This document shows positions 43,553 through 51,999 of a stretch of 54,333 nt of DNA, piece after piece; position 1 is the first letter of the stretch; the number at the start of each line of letters is the position of its first letter. The position numbers and the translations under genes are program-made. The notes beneath the pieces were generated by a model. It worked only from the letters and a program-made list of their open reading frames with translations. It had not been told where the DNA came from and made no database searches. The stretch is from Desulfurivibrionaceae bacterium (GTDB taxonomy: Bacteria; Desulfobacterota; Desulfobulbia; Desulfobulbales; VMSU01): the NCBI GenBank assembly GCA_030145275.1, contig JAQYVV010000017.1:1-54333 (forward strand). Direction: 5' to 3'.

Positions 43553-44914
43553 ATGACATCAGAAAAAAATATGAAACAAAACTATGACTCCTCCGACCTT
43601 CCCGCACCTGTCATAATTCCAAGGGCAGAACATACTATTTCCAGAAATGATCTGGATCGAGAAGCCTTGAAGGTACTATATCGTCTGAGGGATGCTGGAT
43701 TTGTGGCCTATCTTGTTGGTGGCGGTGTCCGCGATATTCTTCTTGGCAAGACGCCGAAGGATTTTGATATAAGTACCAGCGCCCGTCCAGGAGAAGTACG
43801 AAAAATTTTTAGAAACTCAAGGATTATAGGTAGGCGCTTTCGTTTGGTGCAGGTCTTTTACCCAGGCAATAAAATAATAGAGGTTTCAACATTCAGACAG
43901 CGCAGTGAATATGACGAAGGAGGCCAAGAAAAAGTCTTGGCCGCCAATAACACCTTTGGCTCTCCTGCTGATGACGCCTTTCGTCGGGATCTTACTATTA
44001 ATGCCTTATTCTATGAAATTGAAAATTTTACCATTATTGACTATACCGGTGGGAAAAGTGATCTTGAAAACGGTATTGTCAGGCTGATTGGTGACCCTGA
44101 GCGCAGAATAACTAGAGATCCAGGCCGCATCATGCGGGTGATCAGGCATGCCGCCAGGACAGGTTTTACTATTGCCGAATCAACCTGGGACTCACTCAAG
44201 GCAAACATGGGGAAATTGGATCTTTGCCCTACTTCAAGAATTAGGGACGAGCTTTTTAAAGACCTGCAGGGCGGCTCAAGTCAAGCCTGGCTAGCTTTGG
44301 CAGTTGACAGTGGCATGTTCTCCACCTTTTTTCCATTTTATGCAGAGCTTTTGGAAAAAGATTCGGCAGAGAGAAAGGAAACATTACAAAAGTTAAGCTC
44401 AATATGTGGCGTAATTGATAGATTGATTTTAGAAGATCAGGCAGTGCCGGATCGGATACTTTTTGCTCTGCTGCTACTGCCCTGGGGCGAAAAAAGTTTG
44501 CAAACCTTGCAGGTCTCAACCCTGAAAGGTTCCTATGAGTTGTCCAGAAAGGTGAGAGACCTTTTGAATCCAACCTTTGTTAAACTTAATATTAAAAAAG
44601 GTCTGCAGGACGGTATAGCACGTTGTTTTGCTACCTTACCCCTACTGTTGTGCCATGACGGTGAGGCCAAAGGCAAAGAGTGGCCCAAATGGCTGCAGAA
44701 AAAAAGTTATTTCGGCGATGGCCAGCTGTTGTATAAAATGTATCAGGAGGCTCAAGGTGGAATTAAGGTGTCAGAAATGCCACTTTCTTCTCCTAAGGGC
44801 AAGGGGTCAGTAAAAGCTGAGCCGCGCAAAAGAACGGGCAGCCCTGGCAGTCATCGAGGCGCTGCCTTTGCCAAGGGTGTGAAAGGTGGGGTGTTCGGTT
44901 TCAGGAGGTGGTGA
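43553..44914 (+). CDS. pcnB: Poly(A) polymerase / CCA-adding-type nucleotidyltransferase (PcnB-like)
   Basis: The roughly 453-residue class II nucleotidyltransferase has the head motif YLVGGGVRDILLGKTPKDFD, with the catalytic DFD, RRFRLVQVFYPGNKIIEVST, and RRDLTINALFYE, then ITRDPGRIMRVIRHAARTGF. The SADFDISTSARP-type spacing and the long basic C-terminus (PRKRTGSPGSHRG, GFRRW) fit the poly(A) polymerase I branch; a CCA enzyme cannot be excluded. ATG 43553 and ATG 43571 are both possible starts; neither has a strong ribosome-binding site. It ends two bases before bioB, showing coupling. Confidence 0.9.
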   Translation: MTSEKNMKQNYDSSDLPAPVIIPRAEHTISRNDLDREALKVLYRLRDAGFVAYLVGGGVRDILLGKTPKDFDISTSARPGEVRKIFRNSRIIGRRFRLVQVFYPGNKIIEVSTFRQRSEYDEGGQEKVLAANNTFGSPADDAFRRDLTINALFYEIENFTIIDYTGGKSDLENGIVRLIGDPERRITRDPGRIMRVIRHAARTGFTIAESTWDSLKANMGKLDLCPTSRIRDELFKDLQGGSSQAWLALAVDSGMFSTFFPFYAELLEKDSAERKETLQKLSSICGVIDRLILEDQAVPDRILFALLLLPWGEKSLQTLQVSTLKGSYELSRKVRDLLNPTFVKLNIKKGLQDGIARCFATLPLLLCHDGEAKGKEWPKWLQKKSYFGDGQLLYKMYQEAQGGIKVSEMPLSSPKGKGSVKAEPRKRTGSPGSHRGAAFAKGVKGGVFGFRRW

Positions 44915-44915
44915 G

Positions 44916-45839
44916 GTGCTTGAAGTTCAAGAAATAACCTCTTTGAGGAAGAAATCCTGTCTTGAACTTATGTCACAGGCTCTGCAGGTAAAACTTGCAA
45001 ATCGAGGCACCAAGGTTGCCCTCTGTAGTATCATTAACGCAAAAAGTGGCCAATGCAGTGAAGATTGCCGATTCTGTGTTCAGTCTTCACATTATAAAAC
45101 CAACGCCCCTGTTTATCCTCTTATGGAAACAGAGGCAATTTTACAGGCGGCAGGAGTTGCCTCTGACATTGGTGCCGAGCATTTCTCTCTTGTGACATCA
45201 GGAAGAGGATTGTCTTCAAAAGATGTATCTAAGATTGCCGATATCGTAGCCAAAATAACGGCTACATTTCCCCTCAAGGTTTGCGCCTCACTCGGTATTC
45301 TGGCAAGAGATGATTTTGCCTTTCTACGGCAAGCTGGTCTTAGCCGCTATCATCACAATCTCGAAACTTCCGAAGAATTTTTCCCCAATGTAGTCTCAAC
45401 CCACACCTTTAAAGAACGTGTAGAGACGATTAAAGCCGCCCAGGCAGCTGGTCTTGAAGTCTGTGCTGGAGGGATTTTTGGTCTTGGTGAGAGTGAGAAC
45501 GACCGTGTCTCCATGGGCCTGACTTTGCGGGAATTAAAGGTGGATTCAGTTCCTTTAAATGTCCTGATTCCCCTGCCTGGGACGCCTTTGTCCAGTCGGA
45601 AGCCATTGGAGGCCCAGGAGGTTTTGCGTGCTATTGCGATATACCGAATACTTATGCCAAGTCTGCCAATACGTCTTGCCGCAGGTAGAGAAACGGTACT
45701 GCAGGATTTTTTAAGTTCTGCCTTTTTGGCCGGAGCGGACGGCATGATGATTGGCGGTTATCTTACCGAGAGGGGACGTCCTGCTGATAAAGACCTCGCT
45801 TTTGTTGAAGAGATAAAAAATATCTGGCAGAGTTTATGA
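44916..45839 (+). CDS. bioB: Biotin synthase
   Basis: BioB inserts sulfur into dethiobiotin by radical SAM chemistry. The 307-residue protein has the [4Fe-4S] motif CSEDCRFCVQS, the SAM-binding barrel and the residues of the second cluster: CASLGIL, LETSEEFFPNV (YHHNLETS), CAGGIFGLGE and the arginine in IRLAAGRE. GTG 44916 is chosen: AGGAGG lies seven bases upstream, inside the end of pcnB, and the pcnB stop is at 44912-44914. No other biotin gene is in the window, so dethiobiotin must come from elsewhere or be imported. Confidence 0.95.
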   Translation: MLEVQEITSLRKKSCLELMSQALQVKLANRGTKVALCSIINAKSGQCSEDCRFCVQSSHYKTNAPVYPLMETEAILQAAGVASDIGAEHFSLVTSGRGLSSKDVSKIADIVAKITATFPLKVCASLGILARDDFAFLRQAGLSRYHHNLETSEEFFPNVVSTHTFKERVETIKAAQAAGLEVCAGGIFGLGESENDRVSMGLTLRELKVDSVPLNVLIPLPGTPLSSRKPLEAQEVLRAIAIYRILMPSLPIRLAAGRETVLQDFLSSAFLAGADGMMIGGYLTERGRPADKDLAFVEEIKNIWQSL

Positions 45840-45942
45840 TTTTTTCCAAAGTGTGTCAGGCACAAAAAATTGTACTTAATTTATAATTGTTTAGTTAGGG
45901 ATTCAAGCTGCCCTTAATATTCCTAATGTAAGAGGTTGACCG

Positions 45943-46833
45943 ATGCTTGTTAAAGATATTTTAGAAAAACATAATCCCTCCTTAAGTTTTGAATTTTTTC
46001 CTCCAAAAACGGAGGAGAGTTGGGAGAGGCTGTTTGATTCAGTTGCAGACCTGGTACCTTTAAAACCAACTTATGTCAGTGTTACTTACGGTGCCGGTGG
46101 CTCAACCAGGGATCATACCCATAATCTTATTGTCAGGATACAAAAAGAGACGGAATTGACCGTGGTTTCGCATCTTACCTGTGTTGGCTCATCCAGGGAT
46201 GAGATTTATAATATTTTGCAAAAATACAATGAAAATGGCATAGAAAATATTCTCGCCCTGCGTGGAGATCCTCCTAAAGGCCAGACCGATTTTGTGCGGC
46301 AGGAGAATGGTTTTGAATATGCTGCAGATTTAGTTTCTTTTATAAAGAAAAATTTCCCCAATATGTGCGTTGGTGTTGCGGGTTTTCCTGAGGGGCACCC
46401 CCAGACCCAAAATCGTCTCAAAGAGATTGACTATTTGAAGGCCAAGGTCGATTGTGGGGCAGATTATATAGTTGCCCAGTTGTTTTTTGATAACCGGGAT
46501 TTTTATGATTACTGTGAACGCTGTGAGTTAGCGGGAATTACTGTACCCATAATCGCAGGGATAATGCCGATTACAACAAAACATGGAATGATTAGAATGG
46601 CCGAACTGGCTGCTGGGGCCCGTGTGCCTGCCCGCCTACTGCGGGCTGTAGAGCGAGCTGGAGATGATGACTATATTGCCAAAGTTGGGGTGCATTGGGC
46701 CACAGAGCAGGTTCGAGATCTCATTGATAACAAAGTACGCGGTATTCATTTTTATACACTGAATAATTCCCTTGAGACTCTTAAAATATATGAATCTCTT
46801 GGAGTTAAAGATTCACGCCAACTTGGCGCCTAG
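45943..46833 (+). CDS. metF: Methylenetetrahydrofolate reductase
   Basis: MetF reduces 5,10-methylene-THF to 5-methyl-THF with FAD; in anaerobes it also serves the methyl branch of the Wood-Ljungdahl pathway. The 296-residue barrel has SFEFFPPKTEESWERL, FVSVTYGAGGSTRD-type (VSVTYGAGGSTRDHT), HLTCVGSSRDE, ILALRGDPPKG, GVAGFPEGHP and QLFFDNRDFYDYCE. No linked acs, metH or coo genes are in the window. ATG 45943 has AGAGGT seven bases upstream. The OmpA lipoprotein gene starts nine bases downstream. Confidence 0.96.
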   Translation: MLVKDILEKHNPSLSFEFFPPKTEESWERLFDSVADLVPLKPTYVSVTYGAGGSTRDHTHNLIVRIQKETELTVVSHLTCVGSSRDEIYNILQKYNENGIENILALRGDPPKGQTDFVRQENGFEYAADLVSFIKKNFPNMCVGVAGFPEGHPQTQNRLKEIDYLKAKVDCGADYIVAQLFFDNRDFYDYCERCELAGITVPIIAGIMPITTKHGMIRMAELAAGARVPARLLRAVERAGDDDYIAKVGVHWATEQVRDLIDNKVRGIHFYTLNNSLETLKIYESLGVKDSRQLGA

Positions 46834-46842
46834 GAGATAGAA

Positions 46843-47502
46843 ATGAAAAAAATTACAAGGTCAGTTTTATTTCTGGCTTTTTTTGCTATTTCGGCATGTA
46901 TGCCTCAGACCAACACCGGTAAAGGAGGGCTGTATGGTGCTTCCGGCGGGGCGGTAGCCGGAGCCATAGCTGGGCAGGCAATTGGTGGGGATACTGAGAA
47001 AACATTGATTGGGGCGGCCATCGGTGCTGCTATAGGTGGTCTTTCCGGGGCCGGTGTGGGAAGAATGATGGACAATCAGGAAAGAGATATGCGGCAGGCA
47101 CTAGCCGAGTCAGAGGCTGCTGCGGTTCGCAGAGAAGATAATCTTCTTGCCATCAGTCTGAAAGGTGATGTCACTTTTGATACGGCTTCTACAAATGTTA
47201 GACCGGGTCTCTATACCGAGATTGATCGTATAGCCCAGGTTTTAATTGGATATCCCCAGACCCTGATTATGGTTGAAGGTCACACAGACAGTGTTGGTTC
47301 AGAAGAGTACAATATGGATCTTTCTTACCGACGTGCGGCTGCCGTGAAGGATTTGATTGTGGGGCGCAATGTAGCCCGTGAACGTGTTGAAACAGTGGCC
47401 TATGGTGAAACAACTCCTGTTGCCAACAATGAAACAGAGGCAGGCCGAATGCGCAACAGAAGGGTGGAAATAAAAATTGCACCAAACCCAAATATGCAAT
47501 AG
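46843..47502 (+). CDS. OmpA-family lipoprotein with glycine-zipper segment
   Basis: The 219-residue lipoprotein has a signal peptide with lipobox ISAC (cysteine 19), a glycine-zipper region (about 28-75; GASGGAVAGAIAGQAIGG, GAAIGAAIGGLSGAGVG) that resembles a membrane-inserting or dimerising hairpin, and a C-terminal OmpA domain (about 105-215) with VEGHTDSVGSEEYNMDLSYR, which binds peptidoglycan. It resembles the Pal/YiaD group. ATG 46843 has AGGAGA upstream. It would link the outer membrane to the wall. Confidence 0.92.
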   Translation: MKKITRSVLFLAFFAISACMPQTNTGKGGLYGASGGAVAGAIAGQAIGGDTEKTLIGAAIGAAIGGLSGAGVGRMMDNQERDMRQALAESEAAAVRREDNLLAISLKGDVTFDTASTNVRPGLYTEIDRIAQVLIGYPQTLIMVEGHTDSVGSEEYNMDLSYRRAAAVKDLIVGRNVARERVETVAYGETTPVANNETEAGRMRNRRVEIKIAPNPNMQ

Positions 47503-47551
47503 TTTTTCCTGACGGGAGGGTTTCGACTCTTCCACGAAATACGGGGCAAAA

Positions 47552-47585
47552 GAAAGGCCGGTCATATGTTATATGCCGGCCTTTC
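47552..47585. terminator. Bidirectional terminator hairpin
   Basis: GAAAGGCCGG 47552-47561 is mirrored by CCGGCCTTTC 47576-47585, with CATAT/ATATG extending the stem inside. It lies between the convergent OmpA lipoprotein and gltB3-gltD genes and can serve both directions. Confidence 0.8.
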
Positions 47586-47609
47586 CTAATATTAAGCTCT
47601 TATCGAGGT

Positions 47610-49958
47610 TTAAAAGGGCCTCATTTGCCAAATTCCACAGGGGCAGGTATCGGAACAGAAACCACAGGCAATACACTTTTTGTCGTCTGAAATATATTCA
47701 AAACTGCCAACTTCTTTTAACTCACGCCTTGAGATGGCGTTAACCGGACAGATTGTTTCACAGAGGTGACAATCCCTGCAGGAGCCGCAGCTCAGGCAGC
47801 GGTCAGCTTCATTGTCAGGATTATCCTGGTCAATGGGTTCAGGGCAATAATGTTCGGTGGTCAAGGTGTTCAAGGAAATGACCTTTTTAGCAAAAGGGAT
47901 CCACTCTTGGCCCTTTATCTCGGCAATGATAGCTTCAGCCGCTGTTTTTCCTGCCCCAAGAGCATTGGTGGCTAATCCTGGCCTCTCAACATCTCCCACG
48001 GCAAAAATGGCTTGTTCCGAGGTGCGTCCAGCTTTGTCGGTTTTAAGCCAGCTGGCACCGCCAACTTTAACAACTTCGATTGTTTCCGGCAGAAAACTCA
48101 AGGCAGGCACATCACCAATGGATATAATCACTGTTTGGGCCGGGATAAGATTTCCGGCGTTGTCAATAAGTCCTTCATCAGTTACCTCTTTGCTGAACAC
48201 TGGCCATTGAAAAGTGGCTCCAAGAGCTTCTGCAGCCTCTTTTTCTTTACCAAAGGCCAGCGGCTTCTGAATATCAACCAGAGTTACCTGTTCAGCTCCC
48301 AGTCGATATGCCTCGCAAGCTACGTCGCAGCCAACATTACCAGCGCCAATAATAACAACTTTTTTACCACATTTAATTGGGGCGGAACTTTTTGCTGATT
48401 TCAGGAAGTCCAAGGCCGGCACAACTTTTTCGTGGCCGGGGAAGGGGATACGGCGTGGTTCATGGGTACCAACTGCGATGATCACATAATCGTAATTTTT
48501 TTGTAGTTCGGCAAATTTGTTTTTGCTCATGGATTCGCCGTAATGTACTTTCACGTTTGGCATACTGACGAATCGGTCAATTTCTGCGTCCCAGGTAGCC
48601 TTTGGCAGACGGTCCCAAGGGATTACTTGAGCCAGTTTACCACCAAGCTTATCATCTTTCTCAAAGATATGTGCTTCAACCCCTTGTTTAGCTAATTGGT
48701 AAGCAGAGTTAATACCTGCAGGACCGCCACCAATAATGGCAACCTTTTTCCCTAGTGACTCTGGCGCAGCCGGAATTGGAACATCCAATAGTGATCGGCC
48801 GAGAAGGGCAATGTCAATGCTTTCATCAACAATCTGCCTGGAACAGTTCTGCATGCAAAGATTAGGGCAGACGGCACCACACACTGAGGCGGGGAATGGC
48901 GTATAATCAAGAATTAGTTCGTAGGCCTCCTGCTGTTTTCCCTCACGGAGCAAACGAAGCCTTTCAATGGTTGGAATGTGAACAGGACAATAGAAAGCAC
49001 AGGGAGCAGATGATTCCTGGTTGGCCCAGTATGGCATTTTTCTGCGCAGATCACCGGTTTCAATTAAACCAACAGGAGAACGATCAAGTCCGGGGGCCAG
49101 GTCACGCAGAGGATCACCACTACCGAAACCTTTATCCCAGACCTTGGACCGAAATTCCTGCATGGGCATAGGGCCGGAGAACATGAGTGCCCTTTCCTGG
49201 GGAGTAATGGAAATTAGGATCTTCCACTCTTCACGAACAGAAAGTGTCTCTAGAAGCTCTGTGCACTGGATTGTTTCGAGGTATGTCGGCATATTGTCCA
49301 AAAGCCACTGCCACTGAACATCATCCGGTACGATCTCTTTTACATTATTTTTTGAAAAGGTTCCGTCGGTTTCTCCCCGGTAGTATATCCAACCTCCTAC
49401 CATGCCAACGCAGGGACGATAGCCAAGGATGTTTGGTGATTTAGGCTCAATGCCACAGATGACCGCAACACCGCCGCAGTTAAATTCAGCAAAGGTATCG
49501 CCAACAGAACCAAGTACCCAGAGTTCTGGCCGGGTGTAATCTGGATTCCATTTGGTCATGGTAAGGCCCCGTGAACCAATGGAGCCTTTAATCATGACCT
49601 TACCCTGGGCCATCGCATTGCAGACACCGTTGGTGGCGTGGCCCATGACCTGAATGTTGGCACCTATATTGAGATAGCCGACGTCATCGGAGGCAGGACC
49701 ATCGCAATAGATAGTCGTTCCCGGCTGTCCCATGCATCCGAGTCTCTGCCCGGCAGGGCCTGTTGTCTTAATGGTGACCGGACCCTTGTCATTAATCAGG
49801 CGGCCGCCAACATTGTGCTGGCCGTAGGTCTCAAGACACAGGTTGTTGGACTCCTTAAACGCTGCCTGGACCAGTTCTCCAAAGGTCTTTGAACTTATTC
49901 GCTGACCGTTTTCGTCAATGCCTTTTACCGTGATGGCTTCACTGCTTGCGCCTTCCAC
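47610..49958 (-). CDS. Glutamate synthase GXGXG subunit fused to NAD(P)H-dependent small subunit with ferredoxin domain
   Basis: The 782-residue protein joins parts that are separate in archaeal-type systems. Residues about 1-235 are the GXGXG beta-helix (GltB domain 3; GYLNIGANIQVMGHATNG, GSIGSRGLTMTKW). A region of about 300-380 with cysteine motifs (CAFYCPVHIP, CGAVCPNLCMQNC) and a GltD-like FAD/NAD part (about 400-690; VAIIGGGPAGINSAYQLA, VVIIGAGNVGCDVACEA, FAVGDVERPGLATNA) follow. The C-terminus has two [4Fe-4S] sites (CLSCGSCRDCHLCETICP; CIACGFCSDTCP). GTG 49958 has AAGGAG upstream; a longer frame would begin inside a repeat. It works with gltB2 and gltB1. Confidence 0.9.
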   Translation of the reverse strand: MEGASSEAITVKGIDENGQRISSKTFGELVQAAFKESNNLCLETYGQHNVGGRLINDKGPVTIKTTGPAGQRLGCMGQPGTTIYCDGPASDDVGYLNIGANIQVMGHATNGVCNAMAQGKVMIKGSIGSRGLTMTKWNPDYTRPELWVLGSVGDTFAEFNCGGVAVICGIEPKSPNILGYRPCVGMVGGWIYYRGETDGTFSKNNVKEIVPDDVQWQWLLDNMPTYLETIQCTELLETLSVREEWKILISITPQERALMFSGPMPMQEFRSKVWDKGFGSGDPLRDLAPGLDRSPVGLIETGDLRRKMPYWANQESSAPCAFYCPVHIPTIERLRLLREGKQQEAYELILDYTPFPASVCGAVCPNLCMQNCSRQIVDESIDIALLGRSLLDVPIPAAPESLGKKVAIIGGGPAGINSAYQLAKQGVEAHIFEKDDKLGGKLAQVIPWDRLPKATWDAEIDRFVSMPNVKVHYGESMSKNKFAELQKNYDYVIIAVGTHEPRRIPFPGHEKVVPALDFLKSAKSSAPIKCGKKVVIIGAGNVGCDVACEAYRLGAEQVTLVDIQKPLAFGKEKEAAEALGATFQWPVFSKEVTDEGLIDNAGNLIPAQTVIISIGDVPALSFLPETIEVVKVGGASWLKTDKAGRTSEQAIFAVGDVERPGLATNALGAGKTAAEAIIAEIKGQEWIPFAKKVISLNTLTTEHYCPEPIDQDNPDNEADRCLSCGSCRDCHLCETICPVNAISRRELKEVGSFEYISDDKKCIACGFCSDTCPCGIWQMRPF

Positions 49959-49980
49959 TGTAGTACTCCTTATTAGATTT

Positions 49981-50133
49981 GTAAATATTCGGCAACACTC
50001 CAGCTGCGTCCGATCAAGTTGACTCACGTAGAACTACTACGCTTCGCCAACTTGATCGAACACATCTGAAGCGTTGTCAAACATTTACATTTGCTGGGTT
50101 ATTGTTGTTTTTCAGTGTTAGTCGAATATTTGC
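49981..50133. mobile_element. Family-1 miniature element B inside the glutamate synthase operon
   Basis: The ends are GTAAATATTCGG and GTCGAATATTTGC. Read in reverse it aligns with element A (25566-25763) throughout, including GTTCGATCA, GGCGAAGCGTAGTAGTTCTA and the inner left end (reverse complement of ACATTTAC at 50081-50088, 45 bases in), but both module copies of A are missing. No clear target duplication is left. It begins 23 bases upstream of the gltB3-gltD start. Confidence 0.82.
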
Positions 50134-50150
50134 CACTTTTTTTAAGTGGC
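50132..50150. terminator. Small hairpin next to element B
   Basis: GCCACTT 50132-50138 pairs with AAGTGGC 50144-50150 over a T5 loop. It could act as a weak transcription or processing signal between gltB2 and gltB3-gltD; no T-run follows the stem. Confidence 0.35.
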
Positions 50151-50181
50151 TCTATAGCAAACTCAGCTTAGTTGACTGGAT

Positions 50182-50236
50182 CGGAGTCTACGCTTACCTC
50201 CGGTTAAAAAGATGCCGGAGGTAAGCGTAGACTCCG
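50182..50236. repeat. 22-bp perfect inverted repeat made of the 19-bp module
   Basis: A 22-bp arm (50182-50203, beginning CGGAGTCTACGCTTACCT) is mirrored exactly at 50215-50236 around an 11-base loop. Each arm contains 18 bases of the module found at 22112, 25623, 36471 and 53235. It lies in the 403-base space between gltB2 and gltB3-gltD; 50237-50361 shows nothing recognisable. Confidence 0.92.
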
Positions 50237-50361
50237 AAGGCGGCATAATTACTTTACTCGTCATCCCTGAATGTTTTTATCAGGGATCCAGGGTAGTTAT
50301 GGTTTTTTTAGCTGAGTTTGGTTAATAGGAACTTTTTTAACTACTACTATTTGCATTCTTA

Positions 50362-51999
50362 TTAACACACATATTTAATTTGCAAACGGTCGGCAGCAGC
50401 CTTGTCATCAATGGCTATCGCGTCCGACATACCGATGGGCAGGCTCTGGGATCGTCCTAGAGGTGCCATTATTTTTTTCATCTCAACCTGGATACCCTGG
50501 AAAAGATCGACTACTCTTTGGGCAACCTGGTCGGGGTCAAGCCTTCTGTACAGTTTCGGGTTCTGGCTGGTGATACCTTTCGGGCATATGCCGATATTAC
50601 AAACATTGCAGCGGTTTTTCTCGCTGCCAAGACAACCGGCGGCCGCCTGCATAACGTATTTACCGATGTGGACGCCTGAAGCACCAAGCATAATGAGAGC
50701 CATGCCGTTTTGGGTGACATTGCCATTCTTGCCGACACCGCCAGCAGCGAAAAGTGGTATCTCGTTCTGTTTACCCTGGGCAACCAGGTCGAGGTAGCAC
50801 TCTCGAAGGTTAGAGGCAATTGGGTGGCCTGTTGCCTCCATTGAAACGTTATAAGCCGCACCTGTACCACCATCAACACCATCAATCATCAGGGCGGAGG
50901 CATAAGGATTGCGGACCAGATTGTTCAAGACCGATTTAGCCGAGGTTGATCCGGAGATTTTCGGGTACACAGGTACCTTGAAATTCCAAGCCATTGAAAG
51001 GCTCTGGATCATTTTCATGACCGACTCTTCAATGGAATATAGGGTCTGGTGTACAGGAGGAGAGGGAAGGTCAACTCCTTCTGGAACCCCACGAAGACGG
51101 GCTATAAGTTTACTTACTTTAAACCACATAAGTAAACCGCCATCCCCTGGTTTTGCACCTTGGCCATATTTAATTTCAATTGCGGCAGGATCGCACAGCA
51201 TTTCTGGGATGGCACGTATAATTTCGTCCCAACCGAAATAGCCGGAAGCGATCTGTAGAACGATGTATTTCAAAAACGGACTTCTCAGTACCCATGGAGG
51301 GCAGCCGCCTTCACCCGTGCACATGACAACAGGGATCCCCAAAACCTCATTCAGGTAGGCTACACCTTGCAGGAGTCCAAGCCACATATTGGGAGAGAGA
51401 GCCCCGAAACTCATGGAACCGATCACAAATGGGAAGATTTCCCGTGTTGGTGGAATCCATTCACCAGCCATTTGTCGTTTCAGATACTCTTCGGGGGACA
51501 GAACTCTGCCTAGAAGAGTATTGACGGAAAACTCGTGACGTCCAGCATCAAGAGCAGGGTCGGTGAGCATGGAGATGCGGTTAAAAACAATCCGGTCGAG
51601 TAAACTTTCTCGAACATTACGCCGTCCACCTCTCTTGGCAGCATCGCCATTCTGGTGACTATGAAACCTGGCCCGCTCATCGTTTGAATTCGGTACTGGG
51701 GCAATGGCCTCGTTGGGGCAGACCATTGAACACATGCCACAACCAATACATCGATTATTCAAATTGGTTTTCTGGCGTATTCCCAGAAATGTGCGGTAGG
51801 TACTGCCACGTTTCTTCTTGAGAACCTCAAGCTGGGGCATTCTCTGGCGGCGGTAAGTTAACTGGATAGCTTCTTTGGGGCAGATGGACGTACACTTACC
51901 GCATAATGTGCAGCGGTCTTCCCGGTGTTCGATGACCCAGGGAAGATCGTGATACGTTAGGCTGCTTGGTGTAGAGGGAATGGATCGAATTGAGACCAT
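50362..51999 (-). CDS. Glutamate synthase FMN domain subunit with N-terminal ferredoxin (GltB2)
   Basis: The 545-residue protein is the synthase core that adds ammonia to 2-oxoglutarate. Residues about 25-115 have two [4Fe-4S] motifs (CTLCGKCTSICPKEAI; CIGCGMCSMVCPNEAI). The FMN barrel follows, with IGSMSFGALSPNMW, VMCTGEGGCPPW, IEIKYGQGAKPGDGG and IDGVDGGTGAAY, and the cysteine cluster CNVCNIGICPKGITSQ for the synthase Fe-S centre. Glutamine-hydrolysing and GXGXG parts are on separate polypeptides (51957-53099 and 47610-49958). ATG 51999 has AAGGAG upstream and overlaps gltB1 by 43 bases. Confidence 0.93.
   Translation of the reverse strand: MVSIRSIPSTPSSLTYHDLPWVIEHREDRCTLCGKCTSICPKEAIQLTYRRQRMPQLEVLKKKRGSTYRTFLGIRQKTNLNNRCIGCGMCSMVCPNEAIAPVPNSNDERARFHSHQNGDAAKRGGRRNVRESLLDRIVFNRISMLTDPALDAGRHEFSVNTLLGRVLSPEEYLKRQMAGEWIPPTREIFPFVIGSMSFGALSPNMWLGLLQGVAYLNEVLGIPVVMCTGEGGCPPWVLRSPFLKYIVLQIASGYFGWDEIIRAIPEMLCDPAAIEIKYGQGAKPGDGGLLMWFKVSKLIARLRGVPEGVDLPSPPVHQTLYSIEESVMKMIQSLSMAWNFKVPVYPKISGSTSAKSVLNNLVRNPYASALMIDGVDGGTGAAYNVSMEATGHPIASNLRECYLDLVAQGKQNEIPLFAAGGVGKNGNVTQNGMALIMLGASGVHIGKYVMQAAAGCLGSEKNRCNVCNIGICPKGITSQNPKLYRRLDPDQVAQRVVDLFQGIQVEMKKIMAPLGRSQSLPIGMSDAIAIDDKAAADRLQIKYVC

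Noticed and set aside
43305..43607. 100-residue minus-strand frame between the nitronate-monooxygenase-like gene and pcnB
   Set aside because: It overlaps both neighbours, has no clear ribosome-binding site and no recognisable domain. The part in the gap is basic and could be real, but support is too weak to list.
45840..45942. SAM or cobalamin riboswitch before metF
   Set aside because: The 103-base gap is too short and shows no matching conserved boxes.
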